Positions 8,575 through 15,125 are shown, counted from the first letter of the stretch. The stretch is DNA of 23,773 bases from Victivallaceae bacterium (GCA_016292515.1 JAEDIJ010000033.1:1-23773), one strand, 5' to 3'. The notes: a model not told the origin generated them from the sequence alone. Numbers and translations are program-made.

Positions 8575-8603
8575 TTGCAAAATCAGGCAGAATATGGTAT
8601 ATT
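8575..8603 (+). promoter_or_regulatory. Promoter of PocR-AraC gene with internal operator-like motif
   Basis: -35 TTGCAA (8575-8580), a 17-bp spacer and -10 TATATT (8598-8603). The spacer contains ATCAGGCA (8582-8589), the complement of the TGCCTGAT motif found twice downstream of this gene. The match extends to 12 bp (8578-8589 against 9490-9479). The -10 box ends only 8 bp before the ATG, so the transcript would be nearly leaderless. Confidence 0.6.
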
Positions 8604-8611
8604 GAGACATT

Positions 8612-9429
8612 ATGCAAAATCAAATTTCCTCCATCGAAGTCATTTTGAGCGACGACATCCGGAAAGCGCTGGACGATTTCGCCGCATTGCTGAATCTGCG
8701 CGCCGTGTTTTTCAGCCGCGACGGCAGGGAGATCAAGATCGGACGCGACGCGGAAGCGTCCGCATATTGCCGCGCTATGTGGCGCGACCACGGTCTTGCC
8801 GGTGTCTGCGACGAACTTGATTGGCGCATGCAAGCCGAATGCGGCAGAAAAAAGCAGATACTCTCTTATGTCTGCACGCCGGACTCGGAGAGATCGTCGC
8901 CCCCGTCATCGTTATGGACGACGACGTCGGTTTCATCGTACTGGGGCAATTCCGCGTCACGCCGCACTCCCCCGCCATCGCCGCGTCGCCGGAGGAAAAA
9001 CGGCTTTACGCCCAACTGCCGCTTTTCACCCCGGCGCAGTTGCGCAATCTCGAACATATGTTGCAAGTCATGCTCGAATGGATCCTCGCGAAAAAACTCG
9101 TCGATTATCCGCAGGATATGCGTATCGTCAAACTTCACCGCTACATCGAACGCCATCTTGCGGAAAAGATCACCCTGTCTTCGGCGGCGCACGCGCTTTG
9201 TTGCAGCGTTTCGACGCTGACTCATTTTTTGCGCGAAAAAGGAGACCGTTGTTTCAGCAGTATCGTGGCGTCCAAGCGCATCGAGCGGGCGAAAATGTTA
9301 TTGAAAGAGCATCCGGAGTGGACGCTCGACATCGTCGCCGACAAAAGCGGTTTCGGTTCGTCCTTTTATTTGTCGCGGATGTTCAAAAAAGCCGTCGGCA
9401 TCACGCCGAAAGATTTCCGGCGCAAGTGA
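8612..9429 (+). pseudogene. PocR-sensor AraC-family regulator, frameshifted
   Basis: Two overlapping frames together encode one protein of about 272 residues. From ATG at 8612, residues 1-88 match the start of a PocR-type ligand-binding domain (DFAALLNLRAVFFSRDG, AMWRDHGLAGVCDELD, ILSYVC). The reading then jumps frame at about 8875 to HAGLGEIVAPVIVMDDDVGFIVLGQF and continues to the AraC DNA-binding domain (residues ~165-272, ending VGITPKDFRRK). One missing C between 8874 and 8876 (TGCAC for TGCCAC) restores the domain as SYVCHAGLGE. PocR domains sense small organic ligands through a cysteine/histidine-containing pocket. No good ribosome site precedes the start. It probably regulates itself and the small secreted gene at 9572. 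The frameshift may be real inactivation or an assembly indel. Confidence 0.82.
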
Positions 9430-9458
9430 TCCCATCGCTTTCCCGATTTTGCGAAAAA

Positions 9459-9499
9459 TGCCTGATAAGACAAATTTTTGCCTGATTTTGGATAGGCAA
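9459..9499 (+). promoter_or_regulatory. Tandem TGCCTGAT operator-like sites
   Basis: TGCCTGAT occurs at 9459-9466 and 9479-9486, exactly 20 bp apart on the same face of the helix. A partial inverted copy (TTTGCCT / AGGCAAA) runs to 9500 and overlaps the -35 region of the gene at 9572. Tandem direct half-sites abutting the -35 box are typical of AraC-family activators. The regulator encoded immediately upstream is the likely ligand-responsive protein. Confidence 0.55.
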
Positions 9500-9521
9500 A
9501 GCCGACGGAATCGGTTATAGT
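9493..9521 (+). promoter_or_regulatory. Promoter of small secreted protein gene
   Basis: A weak -35 TAGGCA (9493-9498), a 17-bp spacer and -10 TATAGT (9516-9521). The poor -35 box next to the TGCCTGAT repeats fits an activator-dependent promoter. Confidence 0.45.
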
Positions 9522-9571
9522 AAGGTAGATGCGGAACGATTTGGACCGCACGAAAATCGAAAGGGAAAGAG

Positions 9572-10092
9572 ATGAAAAAATGGTTGTTTGCCGCGCTTTT
9601 TGTTACGGCGTCGGTCTGTTTCGGGGAGACTTATCGTCTCGAAGGCGAGTCGATGACGGTAACGGGCGATTGGTTGAAAAGCAATGACACCGACGGCACG
9701 GGCGGGTCGTTCCTCTGCTCCAATGCCAAGAATATCAAATTGACCGCATCTATGTCGTCCCCGAAGCGAGGAAATACATTCTGTGGGTGCATACGGAAAC
9801 CCGCAATGAAGGATGGCGCAAATCACAAATCAAGATCAACGGCGTTTCTTTCGGCAAATTCGGCGATGATAAGCGGAAAGATTTCTCCAAACCGGTCTGG
9901 TACTGGAGAAAACTTCTTTTGCCGCTTGTGACCAAAAGCGCGAATGAAGTCATTAAAGTCGAAATCACGGCATTGTCCGCCGCATCGCGTTTCGACAGTG
10001 TCGTACTGACGACCGATGCCGCTTTCGCTCCCGATGGTATGACTATTGCCGAAGTCGACGAAGCTGCGGAAGAACTCTACAACGAAGACTGA
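9572..10092 (+). pseudogene. Small secreted carbohydrate-binding-like protein, frameshifted
   Basis: The protein starts at ATG 9572 after a GGGAAAGAG stretch, with a clear signal peptide (MKKWLFAALFVTASVCFG). The first frame is good to NAKNIK (9739). The second frame takes over at DRIYVVPEARKYILW (9742) and runs to the stop at 10090-10092. One missing A or T within 9737-9741 rejoins them into about 173 residues. The rest of the sequence aligns by eye with residues ~30-150 of the 1060-residue protein at 204-3386: WVHTETRNEGWR against FWMKTKNFGDNWR, INGVSFGKFGD against INGKSIGVFGD, and FDSVVLTTDAAFAP against IDEIVLTDDKNFSP. It is therefore a free-standing copy of that binding-type module. Function is unknown; binding of a glycan at the cell surface is the likeliest guess. 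Confidence 0.72.
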
Positions 10093-10112
10093 GCAACTGC
10101 GTTGTCATCCCC

Positions 10113-10200
10113 TACGGACTTTTACGGACAAAACCGACATTGACGGACCAAACGGACCAATTGGTCCGTTATCGTCCGTTGAAGTCCGTTATCGTCCGTT
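10113..10200. repeat. Palindromic ACGGAC/GTCCGT array
   Basis: Copies of ACGGAC occupy 10114-10157 and copies of GTCCGT occupy 10164-10199. They are arranged around a perfect 20-bp palindrome, AACGGACCAATTGGTCCGTT (10151-10170). From 10141 to 10200 the units follow each other every 10 bp (six units). RNA from either strand would form a long hairpin. It lies between the converging ends of the genes at 9572 and 10335. Confidence 0.85.
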
Positions 10201-10210
10201 TTCACCTTTA

Positions 10211-10314
10211 TTTCGCGGCAGTGTCCGCGAGACAAACATCGGCGCGGGGAGTATCGCCCATCGGGCAGGCGGGCGGGCGCTCGGGAGTTGAGAGGGCGCG
10301 GTGAGCGCCCTCTC
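10211..10314 (-). repeat. Dispersed hairpin element, short copy
   Basis: Read on the minus strand, this begins with a perfect 10-bp stem with a 5-nt loop (10290-10299 with 10305-10314, arm GAGAGGGCGC). It ends with a CGCGG-N6-CCGCG hairpin at 10211-10233. Both ends recur in the same order at 23353-23381 and 23618-23640, where 21 of 23 bases of the second hairpin agree. The stem at 10290-10314 may also help terminate converging transcripts, but it lacks a T run. Confidence 0.7.
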
Positions 10315-10334
10315 ATTCCCAATGCATATGCCGC

Positions 10335-10748
10335 TTACATTTTCTTTTCGCACGCGGGGCAAATCCACGCTAAACGCAGTTCGATGTGCCGGATGCTTTT
10401 TGCCGGAATTCCGGAGGGGAGGGGAGGCAACTCCGAAAAGTCGAAGTCGGTGACTTTGCCGCATTTTTCGCAGATGAGATGTCCGTGGGAATCGGGACTG
10501 GAATCGTAGTGGGCGCTTTCGATTTTGTCCATCCGGTAAAGAATGCCGGCATCGGCAAATTCGTTGAGGATGCGGTAAACGCTTTCGCGCGTGATCGAGG
10601 GAATGCGTTTGCGGACAAAAGTCCAAACGTCGTCGACGGAGGGATGACGGAAATTGCCGTGCATATAATGATAAACGGCGAGGCGTTGCGGCGTGCATTT
10701 CCAGTGCTGTGTTTTACAGACTGCGCGGAACTCGTCGGCGTTTGTCAT
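10335..10748 (-). CDS. perR: PerR-like Fur-family peroxide-responsive repressor
   Basis: This is a 137-residue Fur-family protein: an N-terminal winged helix (CTPQRLAVYHYM ... ITRESVYRILNEFADAGIL) and a C-terminal dimerisation domain. Structural zinc cysteines are C93/C96 (CEKC) and C130/C133 (CPAC). The regulatory metal ligands of Bacillus PerR (H37, D85, H91, H93, D104) have clear counterparts at H35, D82, H88, H90 and D101. Having Asp rather than Glu at the last position favours PerR over Fur. The second of two adjacent ATGs (10748) was preferred because the GGGGGAG ribosome site is too close to the first (10751). It diverges from rubrerythrin, a classic PerR target, so it probably represses that operon and itself until peroxide oxidises the metal-ligand histidines. 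Confidence 0.83.
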   Translation of the reverse strand: MTNADEFRAVCKTQHWKCTPQRLAVYHYMHGNFRHPSVDDVWTFVRKRIPSITRESVYRILNEFADAGILYRMDKIESAHYDSSPDSHGHLICEKCGKVTDFDFSELPPLPSGIPAKSIRHIELRLAWICPACEKKM

Positions 10749-10780
10749 CATTCTCCCCCGTTTTTAATGAATTATGAATA

Positions 10781-10809
10781 AATATAGCATTTTTTTATCG
10801 CGCTTTCAA
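10781..10809 (-). promoter_or_regulatory. Promoter of perR-like gene
   Basis: On the minus strand, -35 TTGAAA (10809-10804), a 17-bp spacer and -10 TATATT (10786-10781) lie 32 bp upstream of the start at 10748. An AT-rich TTCAT direct repeat directly follows the -10 box and could be an operator. Confidence 0.6.
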
Positions 10810-10848
10810 GCAGGGAAAAAAGTTTTTGCAAATTTTTTGAAAAGGGGC

Positions 10849-10876
10849 TTGTTTTTTTACAAATAGATTGTATATT
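10849..10876 (+). promoter_or_regulatory. Rubrerythrin promoter with TACAA-N5-TTGTA dyad
   Basis: -35 TTGTTT (10849-10854), a 16-bp spacer and -10 TATATT (10871-10876). An inverted repeat TACAA-N5-TTGTA (10858-10872) sits across the spacer and enters the -10 box, the usual position for a repressor site. The divergent PerR-like protein is the obvious candidate. The dyad does not match the Bacillus PerR box closely. Confidence 0.5.
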
Positions 10877-10944
10877 TAATTAGTGCAAGGATTTATCAAT
10901 GCCGAAAAAATCTTTCGGCGGGCAACAGAAAGAGAGGATGAAAA

Positions 10945-11478
10945 ATGGAACTCAAAGGATCGAAAACCGCCGCCAATCTCGCATTCGCATTTGCCGGGGA
11001 GTCGCAGGCGCGGAACAAATACAATTACTTTGCCAGCCGCGCGCGAAAGGACGGTTTCGAGCAGATCGCGGCGATTTTTGAAGAAACCGCCAACAACGAA
11101 AAGGAACACGCGAAACTCTGGTTCAAGGCGCTCGGCGGCATCGGCGACACGGCGGCAAATCTCGCCGCCGCGGCGGCGGGCGAGCACGAGGAGTGGACCA
11201 ATATGTACAAGGAGTTTGCCGAAGTCGCCAAGCAGGAAGGCTTCACGGAGATCGCTGAAAAATTTGCCGCCGTCGCCGCAATCGAAAAGCGTCACGAGGA
11301 GCGTTACCGCAAACTCGCGAAAAATCTCGAATCAGGCGAAGTCTGGGTGCGTGTCGGCGAGAACCGCTGGGAATGCCGCAACTGCGGTCATATTTACATC
11401 GGAGAAAAGGCTCCGGAGGAATGTCCCGTCTGCAATCATCCGCGTGCCTATTTCCAGATCGAACCCGATAACTTTTAA
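10945..11478 (+). CDS. rbr: Rubrerythrin
   Basis: This 177-residue cytoplasmic di-iron peroxidase reduces hydrogen peroxide in anaerobes, with electrons from rubredoxin or NADH-linked partners. The ferritin-like four-helix domain (residues 1-~138) carries the expected ligands: E19 (GESQARNKY), the EKEH motif at E52-H55, E83 region (EHEEW) and EKRHEE (E114, H117). The C-terminal rubredoxin domain has C144-x2-C147 and C160-x2-C163 for one iron. The ribosome site GAGAGG lies 7 nt before the ATG. It is followed after 40 bp by the PTPS-family gene, and both probably share the promoter at 10849. Confidence 0.95.
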   Translation: MELKGSKTAANLAFAFAGESQARNKYNYFASRARKDGFEQIAAIFEETANNEKEHAKLWFKALGGIGDTAANLAAAAAGEHEEWTNMYKEFAEVAKQEGFTEIAEKFAAVAAIEKRHEERYRKLAKNLESGEVWVRVGENRWECRNCGHIYIGEKAPEECPVCNHPRAYFQIEPDNF

Positions 11479-11518
11479 CCTCCCCTCCCACAACCCTTAA
11501 CAAGGAAAGGAAAACGTT

Positions 11519-12085
11519 ATGAGAAGCATCGCCACTTTTGATTTGCAGTATGCCCACCGCTTTTACCGTTTCCGCGGTGAAGCGCAATATCTTCACGGTC
11601 ATACCGGACGCCTTACCATTGAGGTAGAAGACACCATCAATACGGGCGTCAATATGGTTTTTCCCTGCAACGAGATCCAGAAAACGGCGTGGAGTTTGCT
11701 GAAAAACTTCGATCACGCGCTGATCCTCCGCGAGGACGATCCCCTGTTGCCCGCCATTCTCGGCGTCTATGAGAAACAGGGCATCAAGGATGGCGACATC
11801 ACCAATACGATGAAAGGATTTGCCTTCAAAACGGAACTTGCCACCGCCTATCCCGACTGCCGCCTCGTCGTCACCAAGGAGACGATGACCGTTGAAGGGA
11901 TGATCAAGATCGTCTACGATTTGCTCAAAGACAAACTCAACATCGCCAAGATCACTTTCACCAGCGGCGTCAACGCCGCAAGCGAGGAATACAAGCAGAC
12001 CGGCACGATCGACCGTTGTCCGCTTTGCGGCATCGCGCTCGTCGACGGCGTCTGCCCCAAGTGCGGTTACAAAAAGCAGAAATAG
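11519..12085 (+). CDS. PTPS/QueD-family protein lacking the catalytic cysteine, with zinc ribbon
   Basis: This 188-residue protein belongs to the 6-pyruvoyl-tetrahydropterin synthase / 6-carboxytetrahydropterin synthase family. Zinc ligands H13, H26 and H28 (AHRF, LHGHTG) and the Asp-His pair D65-H66 (NFDHALIL) are present. Family members normally have CxxxHGH or, in PTPS-III folate enzymes, a nearby Glu. Here the Cys position is A22 (GEAQYLHGH), so classical QueD chemistry in queuosine synthesis is doubtful. A C-terminal zinc ribbon (C167, C170, C179, C182) is extra to short QueD proteins. The start follows a strong AAGGAAAGG ribosome site. It follows rubrerythrin in what is probably one operon and is followed by a strong terminator. 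It could be a pterin-handling enzyme of different specificity. Confidence 0.8.
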   Translation: MRSIATFDLQYAHRFYRFRGEAQYLHGHTGRLTIEVEDTINTGVNMVFPCNEIQKTAWSLLKNFDHALILREDDPLLPAILGVYEKQGIKDGDITNTMKGFAFKTELATAYPDCRLVVTKETMTVEGMIKIVYDLLKDKLNIAKITFTSGVNAASEEYKQTGTIDRCPLCGIALVDGVCPKCGYKKQK

Positions 12086-12102
12086 CACGGATTTTTTTCA
12101 AG

Positions 12103-12151
12103 AAGGGCTGCCGCAAAACCATTTTTGGGGGGGACGGCAGCCCTTTTTTTT
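12103..12151 (+). terminator. Intrinsic terminator after rubrerythrin operon
   Basis: An 11-bp perfect stem (12103-12113 with 12135-12145, arm AAGGGCTGCCG) with a 21-nt loop, followed by eight T (12144-12151). Confidence 0.9.
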
Positions 12152-12172
12152 GCCTGTTTCGGCGTAAAACGC

Positions 12173-12201
12173 TTGCATTTGCCGGGATATCCCGCTATAT
12201 T
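12173..12201 (+). promoter_or_regulatory. Promoter of M29 aminopeptidase gene
   Basis: -35 TTGCAT (12173-12178), a 17-bp spacer and -10 TATATT (12196-12201), located between the upstream terminator and the start at 12236. Confidence 0.65.
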
Positions 12202-12235
12202 TTACCGTCATCTGTAAAAGAGGAGTCGATGTAAA

Positions 12236-13459
12236 TTGGATCGCAAACGTTTGGAATCTTATGCGTGGTTGCTGGTGGAAAAGGGGATCAATCCCGATGT
12301 CGGACAGGACGTCGTGCTGACGGCATCTTTCGATCAGATCGAATTTGTGCGGATGGTGGTCGAAAACTGCTATCGCCGCGGCGCGGGCAAGGTCGTGTTG
12401 AATTGGACGGATATGCCGCTGGCGAAAATCGAACAGCGTTATCAGAGCGAGGAGCGGCTTTCTGCTCTTGAACCGTGGGAAAAGGCGCGCTGGCAGTATC
12501 AGGTGAAAAAATTGCCGTGCCGCTTGTGGTTGGATTCCGACGATCCCGACGGTATGGCTGGCGTCGATATGGAGAAACAATCGCGGACGCTCGCGGCGAA
12601 ATTGCGTAAAATCAAACCTTACCGCAACGCGATGGAAAACAAACACCAGTGGTGCATCGCCGCCGTCCCCGGAAGAGCGTGGGCGAAAAAAGTTTTTCCG
12701 AAACTTCCGGCGGAGCGCGCCGAGGAAAAATTGTGGGAGGCGATCCTTTCCTGCTCCCGCGCCAACGGCGATCCCATCCGCAACTGGGAAGCGCACAACC
12801 GGCAGATCCATCATCGTTGCAAGGTGTTGAATGCCAAAAAATTAGTCGCATTGGAGTACCGCGCTTCCAATGGGACGGACTTCAAAGTCGGCTTGATCCC
12901 GGACGGCATTTTCTGCGGCGCCGCAGAGACCGATCTGTCGGGGAGGGAATTCAATCCCAACATCCCGTCGGAGGAAATTTTCACATCGCCCGCGCGCGGT
13001 GTCGCCGAGGGATTGCTCGTCGCCTCCAAGCCGCTTTCCTGGCAGGGGGCTTTGATCGAGGATTTCTCCATCCGCTTCCACCGCGGCAAGGCGGTCGAAG
13101 TCAAGGCGCGCACCAATCAGAAAATGCTCGAAAAAATGATTTCGATGGACAAGGGGGCGGATTATCTCGGGGAATGCGCGTTGATCTCCTACGATTCCCC
13201 GATCAATCAGAGCGGGATCTTGTTTTACAATACGCTCTTTGACGAAAACGCCTGCTGCCACATCGCGCTCGGGCGCGGATTCGATAACTGCGTTGCCGAT
13301 TATGCGAAATATACGCCTTCCGAATTGCGGAAAAAAGGCATCAACGACAGTATGATCCACGTTGATTTTATGATCGGCACCCGCGATCTCGAAATCGACG
13401 GCGTCACGGCGTCCGGCGAAAAAATCGCCGTATTCCGTAAGGGAACGTGGTGTTTTTGA
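12236..13459 (+). CDS. M29-family metalloaminopeptidase
   Basis: This 407-residue cytoplasmic peptidase is of the AmpS/aminopeptidase T type, a two-metal enzyme that removes N-terminal residues from peptides. Metal-binding residues of the family are recognisable: E246/E247 in IPSEEIFTSP, E313 in LGECAL, H342 in CCHIALG, and H375-x-D377 in IHVDF. The length is normal. The start is TTG at 12236, giving the family-typical MDRKRLESYA; AGGAG lies 10 nt upstream. Between them is an ATG immediately followed by TAA (12229-12234). It stands alone between two terminators with its own promoter. Confidence 0.9.
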   Translation: MDRKRLESYAWLLVEKGINPDVGQDVVLTASFDQIEFVRMVVENCYRRGAGKVVLNWTDMPLAKIEQRYQSEERLSALEPWEKARWQYQVKKLPCRLWLDSDDPDGMAGVDMEKQSRTLAAKLRKIKPYRNAMENKHQWCIAAVPGRAWAKKVFPKLPAERAEEKLWEAILSCSRANGDPIRNWEAHNRQIHHRCKVLNAKKLVALEYRASNGTDFKVGLIPDGIFCGAAETDLSGREFNPNIPSEEIFTSPARGVAEGLLVASKPLSWQGALIEDFSIRFHRGKAVEVKARTNQKMLEKMISMDKGADYLGECALISYDSPINQSGILFYNTLFDENACCHIALGRGFDNCVADYAKYTPSELRKKGINDSMIHVDFMIGTRDLEIDGVTASGEKIAVFRKGTWCF

Positions 13460-13464
13460 AGCAT

Positions 13465-13500
13465 AAAAAAGCGGCTCGAACATTTTCGAGCCGCTTTTTT
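13465..13500. terminator. Bidirectional intrinsic terminator
   Basis: A 15-bp perfect inverted repeat (13465-13479 with 13486-13500) has a GCGGCTCGA core and A/T runs on both sides. It serves the M29 gene on the plus strand and the membrane glycosyltransferase, which ends at 13501, on the minus strand. Confidence 0.93.
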
Positions 13501-14982
13501 TTACTCTTTTGCCGTTGCTTGCTTTGGTCGGAGAATGGCGAAATAGAGTTGTTTGGTGGAAATTTTGCCCCATTTTGTCCGGTATCGGAAATACACGGGG
13601 GTAATGTCGGTGACATCGACCTCCATCTGCTGTCTGATGTCCTGGATTTCGTATGGCTTCGCGGCGACGAACATCGCGCCCTCTTTTCCGATTTTTTGAC
13701 GGTAACGCATAATGTCGAGAGGATCTTCCTGGATGCAGACGAGCGGACGGGATTTCTGATAGTGCGAAATAATGCAGGCGAACCACATATCTCCGCATAC
13801 GATAGAGAGATCATTTCCGGTTTTCTGCCGATAAAAAGCAACTGCCTTGTCGGCGCATTCCTGTGCCGGGAAGTGCCCCGATTGCCGGGTCTTGACGCAA
13901 CTGTAAATGACGTCCCCCGCCTGAAATGCCAGTATCACGGCGACGACGATCAGCGCAAGACGCTTGAAGCGTTTTTCCGTCCAGAAATCGTCTTCGTAGA
14001 AAGAAAGGAATAAAATGCCCGAAGCAAAATAGATCGGGTATCCCCACATCAAGTCGATTCGCGGCACGAAAAAACTCAATCCCGTGAAAAAAAGGATCGG
14101 GAAAAGCAGAAAATATCCGGCAAAAAAGAAAGCCGCGCGGTTGTCGATTTGCCATTTCGTCCGGAAAAAACGGCAAAAGGCCTCTTTGCCTCCCGCAACT
14201 AAAATTGCCGCAAGCGGCGCCGCAAGAGGCGCGAGAAAACCAAAGAATATCTCCACCGGGAAATAAAACGGACTCGACTCGGCGTGAGCCCGTTCGGAGG
14301 CGTAAGTCAATGGCAGGAAGTCCGTCTGAAAAAGCCAGACGAGATAAGGCGCGAAAAGCGCAAAAGTGAGGATCGCCGTGACATAAGGTCCCGCTCCGGA
14401 AAAACGACTTCTCGCCCGGCGGTCGGCGAACATCCAGATCGCCAGCATCAGCAATAAGATCCCGCCGGAAAGTTTGCTCCAAAGGCAAAAAGCCGCCAGT
14501 ATGGCGAGCGCGATCCATTGCCGGAGCAAATTCTCTTTGACCGCCTTGACGAAGCAATATGTCGTCGCCGGCCACAGCGCGAGATGCAGCACGTTGACGT
14601 TGAATTTTGCGGAGTCGAACGAATAGAAAAACGTGATCCCGAGTACGATGGAGGCGAGGACGGATTTGCGTTCGTTGAAAAATTCCCTGGCGATTTTATA
14701 GATGAAATAGTAACTCGCGGCAACGCAGAGTTGGCTCAAAAGATACATCGCAAAATCGGCGTGCCCGAAAAGTGCCGAAAAATTGTGGGCGAGCCAGCCG
14801 GAAAGCGGCGGATGTTTGTAGTTGCCCATCGTGAAGCGTTGTCCCCAGATGACCGCTTCAAGGGTGTCCAGCGGCAGAACACGGTAAAACAACGTCGGGA
14901 TCAGCGTCGCGATGGCGGTGTTGAAAATCAGAAAAAACGCAAAAAATCGTTTCGGCTCAAAAAAATGCGATATGTTTTTCAT
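13501..14982 (-). CDS. GT39/ArnT-like membrane glycosyltransferase
   Basis: This 493-residue integral membrane protein has about 10-12 hydrophobic segments in its first ~400 residues and a soluble C-terminal part. The N-terminal periplasmic-loop signature of the GT-C fold is clear: an acidic pair D39-TL-E42 and, after TMGNYK, HPPLSGW (H57). Such enzymes (ArnT, PMT, GtrC-like) transfer a sugar from a polyprenyl-phosphate donor to lipid or polysaccharide on the outer face of the membrane. The start at 14982 (MKNISHFF) puts the first membrane segment at residue ~13 and fits the promoter at 15051-15023. It diverges from the GtrA/GT2 operon, which would make and flip its donor. Confidence 0.85.
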   Translation of the reverse strand: MKNISHFFEPKRFFAFFLIFNTAIATLIPTLFYRVLPLDTLEAVIWGQRFTMGNYKHPPLSGWLAHNFSALFGHADFAMYLLSQLCVAASYYFIYKIAREFFNERKSVLASIVLGITFFYSFDSAKFNVNVLHLALWPATTYCFVKAVKENLLRQWIALAILAAFCLWSKLSGGILLLMLAIWMFADRRARSRFSGAGPYVTAILTFALFAPYLVWLFQTDFLPLTYASERAHAESSPFYFPVEIFFGFLAPLAAPLAAILVAGGKEAFCRFFRTKWQIDNRAAFFFAGYFLLFPILFFTGLSFFVPRIDLMWGYPIYFASGILFLSFYEDDFWTEKRFKRLALIVVAVILAFQAGDVIYSCVKTRQSGHFPAQECADKAVAFYRQKTGNDLSIVCGDMWFACIISHYQKSRPLVCIQEDPLDIMRYRQKIGKEGAMFVAAKPYEIQDIRQQMEVDVTDITPVYFRYRTKWGKISTKQLYFAILRPKQATAKE

Positions 14983-15022
14983 GTGAAATATCCCGTGATA
15001 ACCACCTTTGACACAACGACAG

Positions 15023-15051
15023 AATATACCTTGCCGCATAAAAGAATGCAA
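15023..15051 (-). promoter_or_regulatory. Promoter of GT39-like gene
   Basis: On the minus strand, -35 TTGCAT (15051-15046), a 17-bp spacer and -10 TATATT (15028-15023), 40 bp upstream of the start at 14982. Confidence 0.65.
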
Positions 15052-15125
15052 GTTGAATACGGCGCAGGAAAAAAGAAAAAGCGGTGCTTTTTGCTTTCCG
15101 GGGTGGAAAAGCGGCAAAATGAGGA

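Noticed and set aside
8612..9220. Separate 202-residue protein ending in the first frame of the PocR-AraC gene
   Set aside because: After residue 88 the reading becomes Arg/Ser/Pro-rich nonsense while the neighbouring frame continues the PocR and AraC domains, so one frameshifted gene is the better call.
10141..10200. GTCCGTT array as a CRISPR
   Set aside because: There are no unique spacers of 25-40 bp; the units abut every 10 bp and are palindromic.
11243..12088. 281-codon minus-strand ORF opposite the PTPS-family gene
   Set aside because: It has no ribosome site and covers two clear plus-strand genes and the tail of rubrerythrin.
13501..15117. Longer start for the GT39-like protein at 15117
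   Set aside because: The extra 45 residues would lie across the predicted promoter (15051-15023) and look non-coding; 14982 starts just before the first membrane segment.
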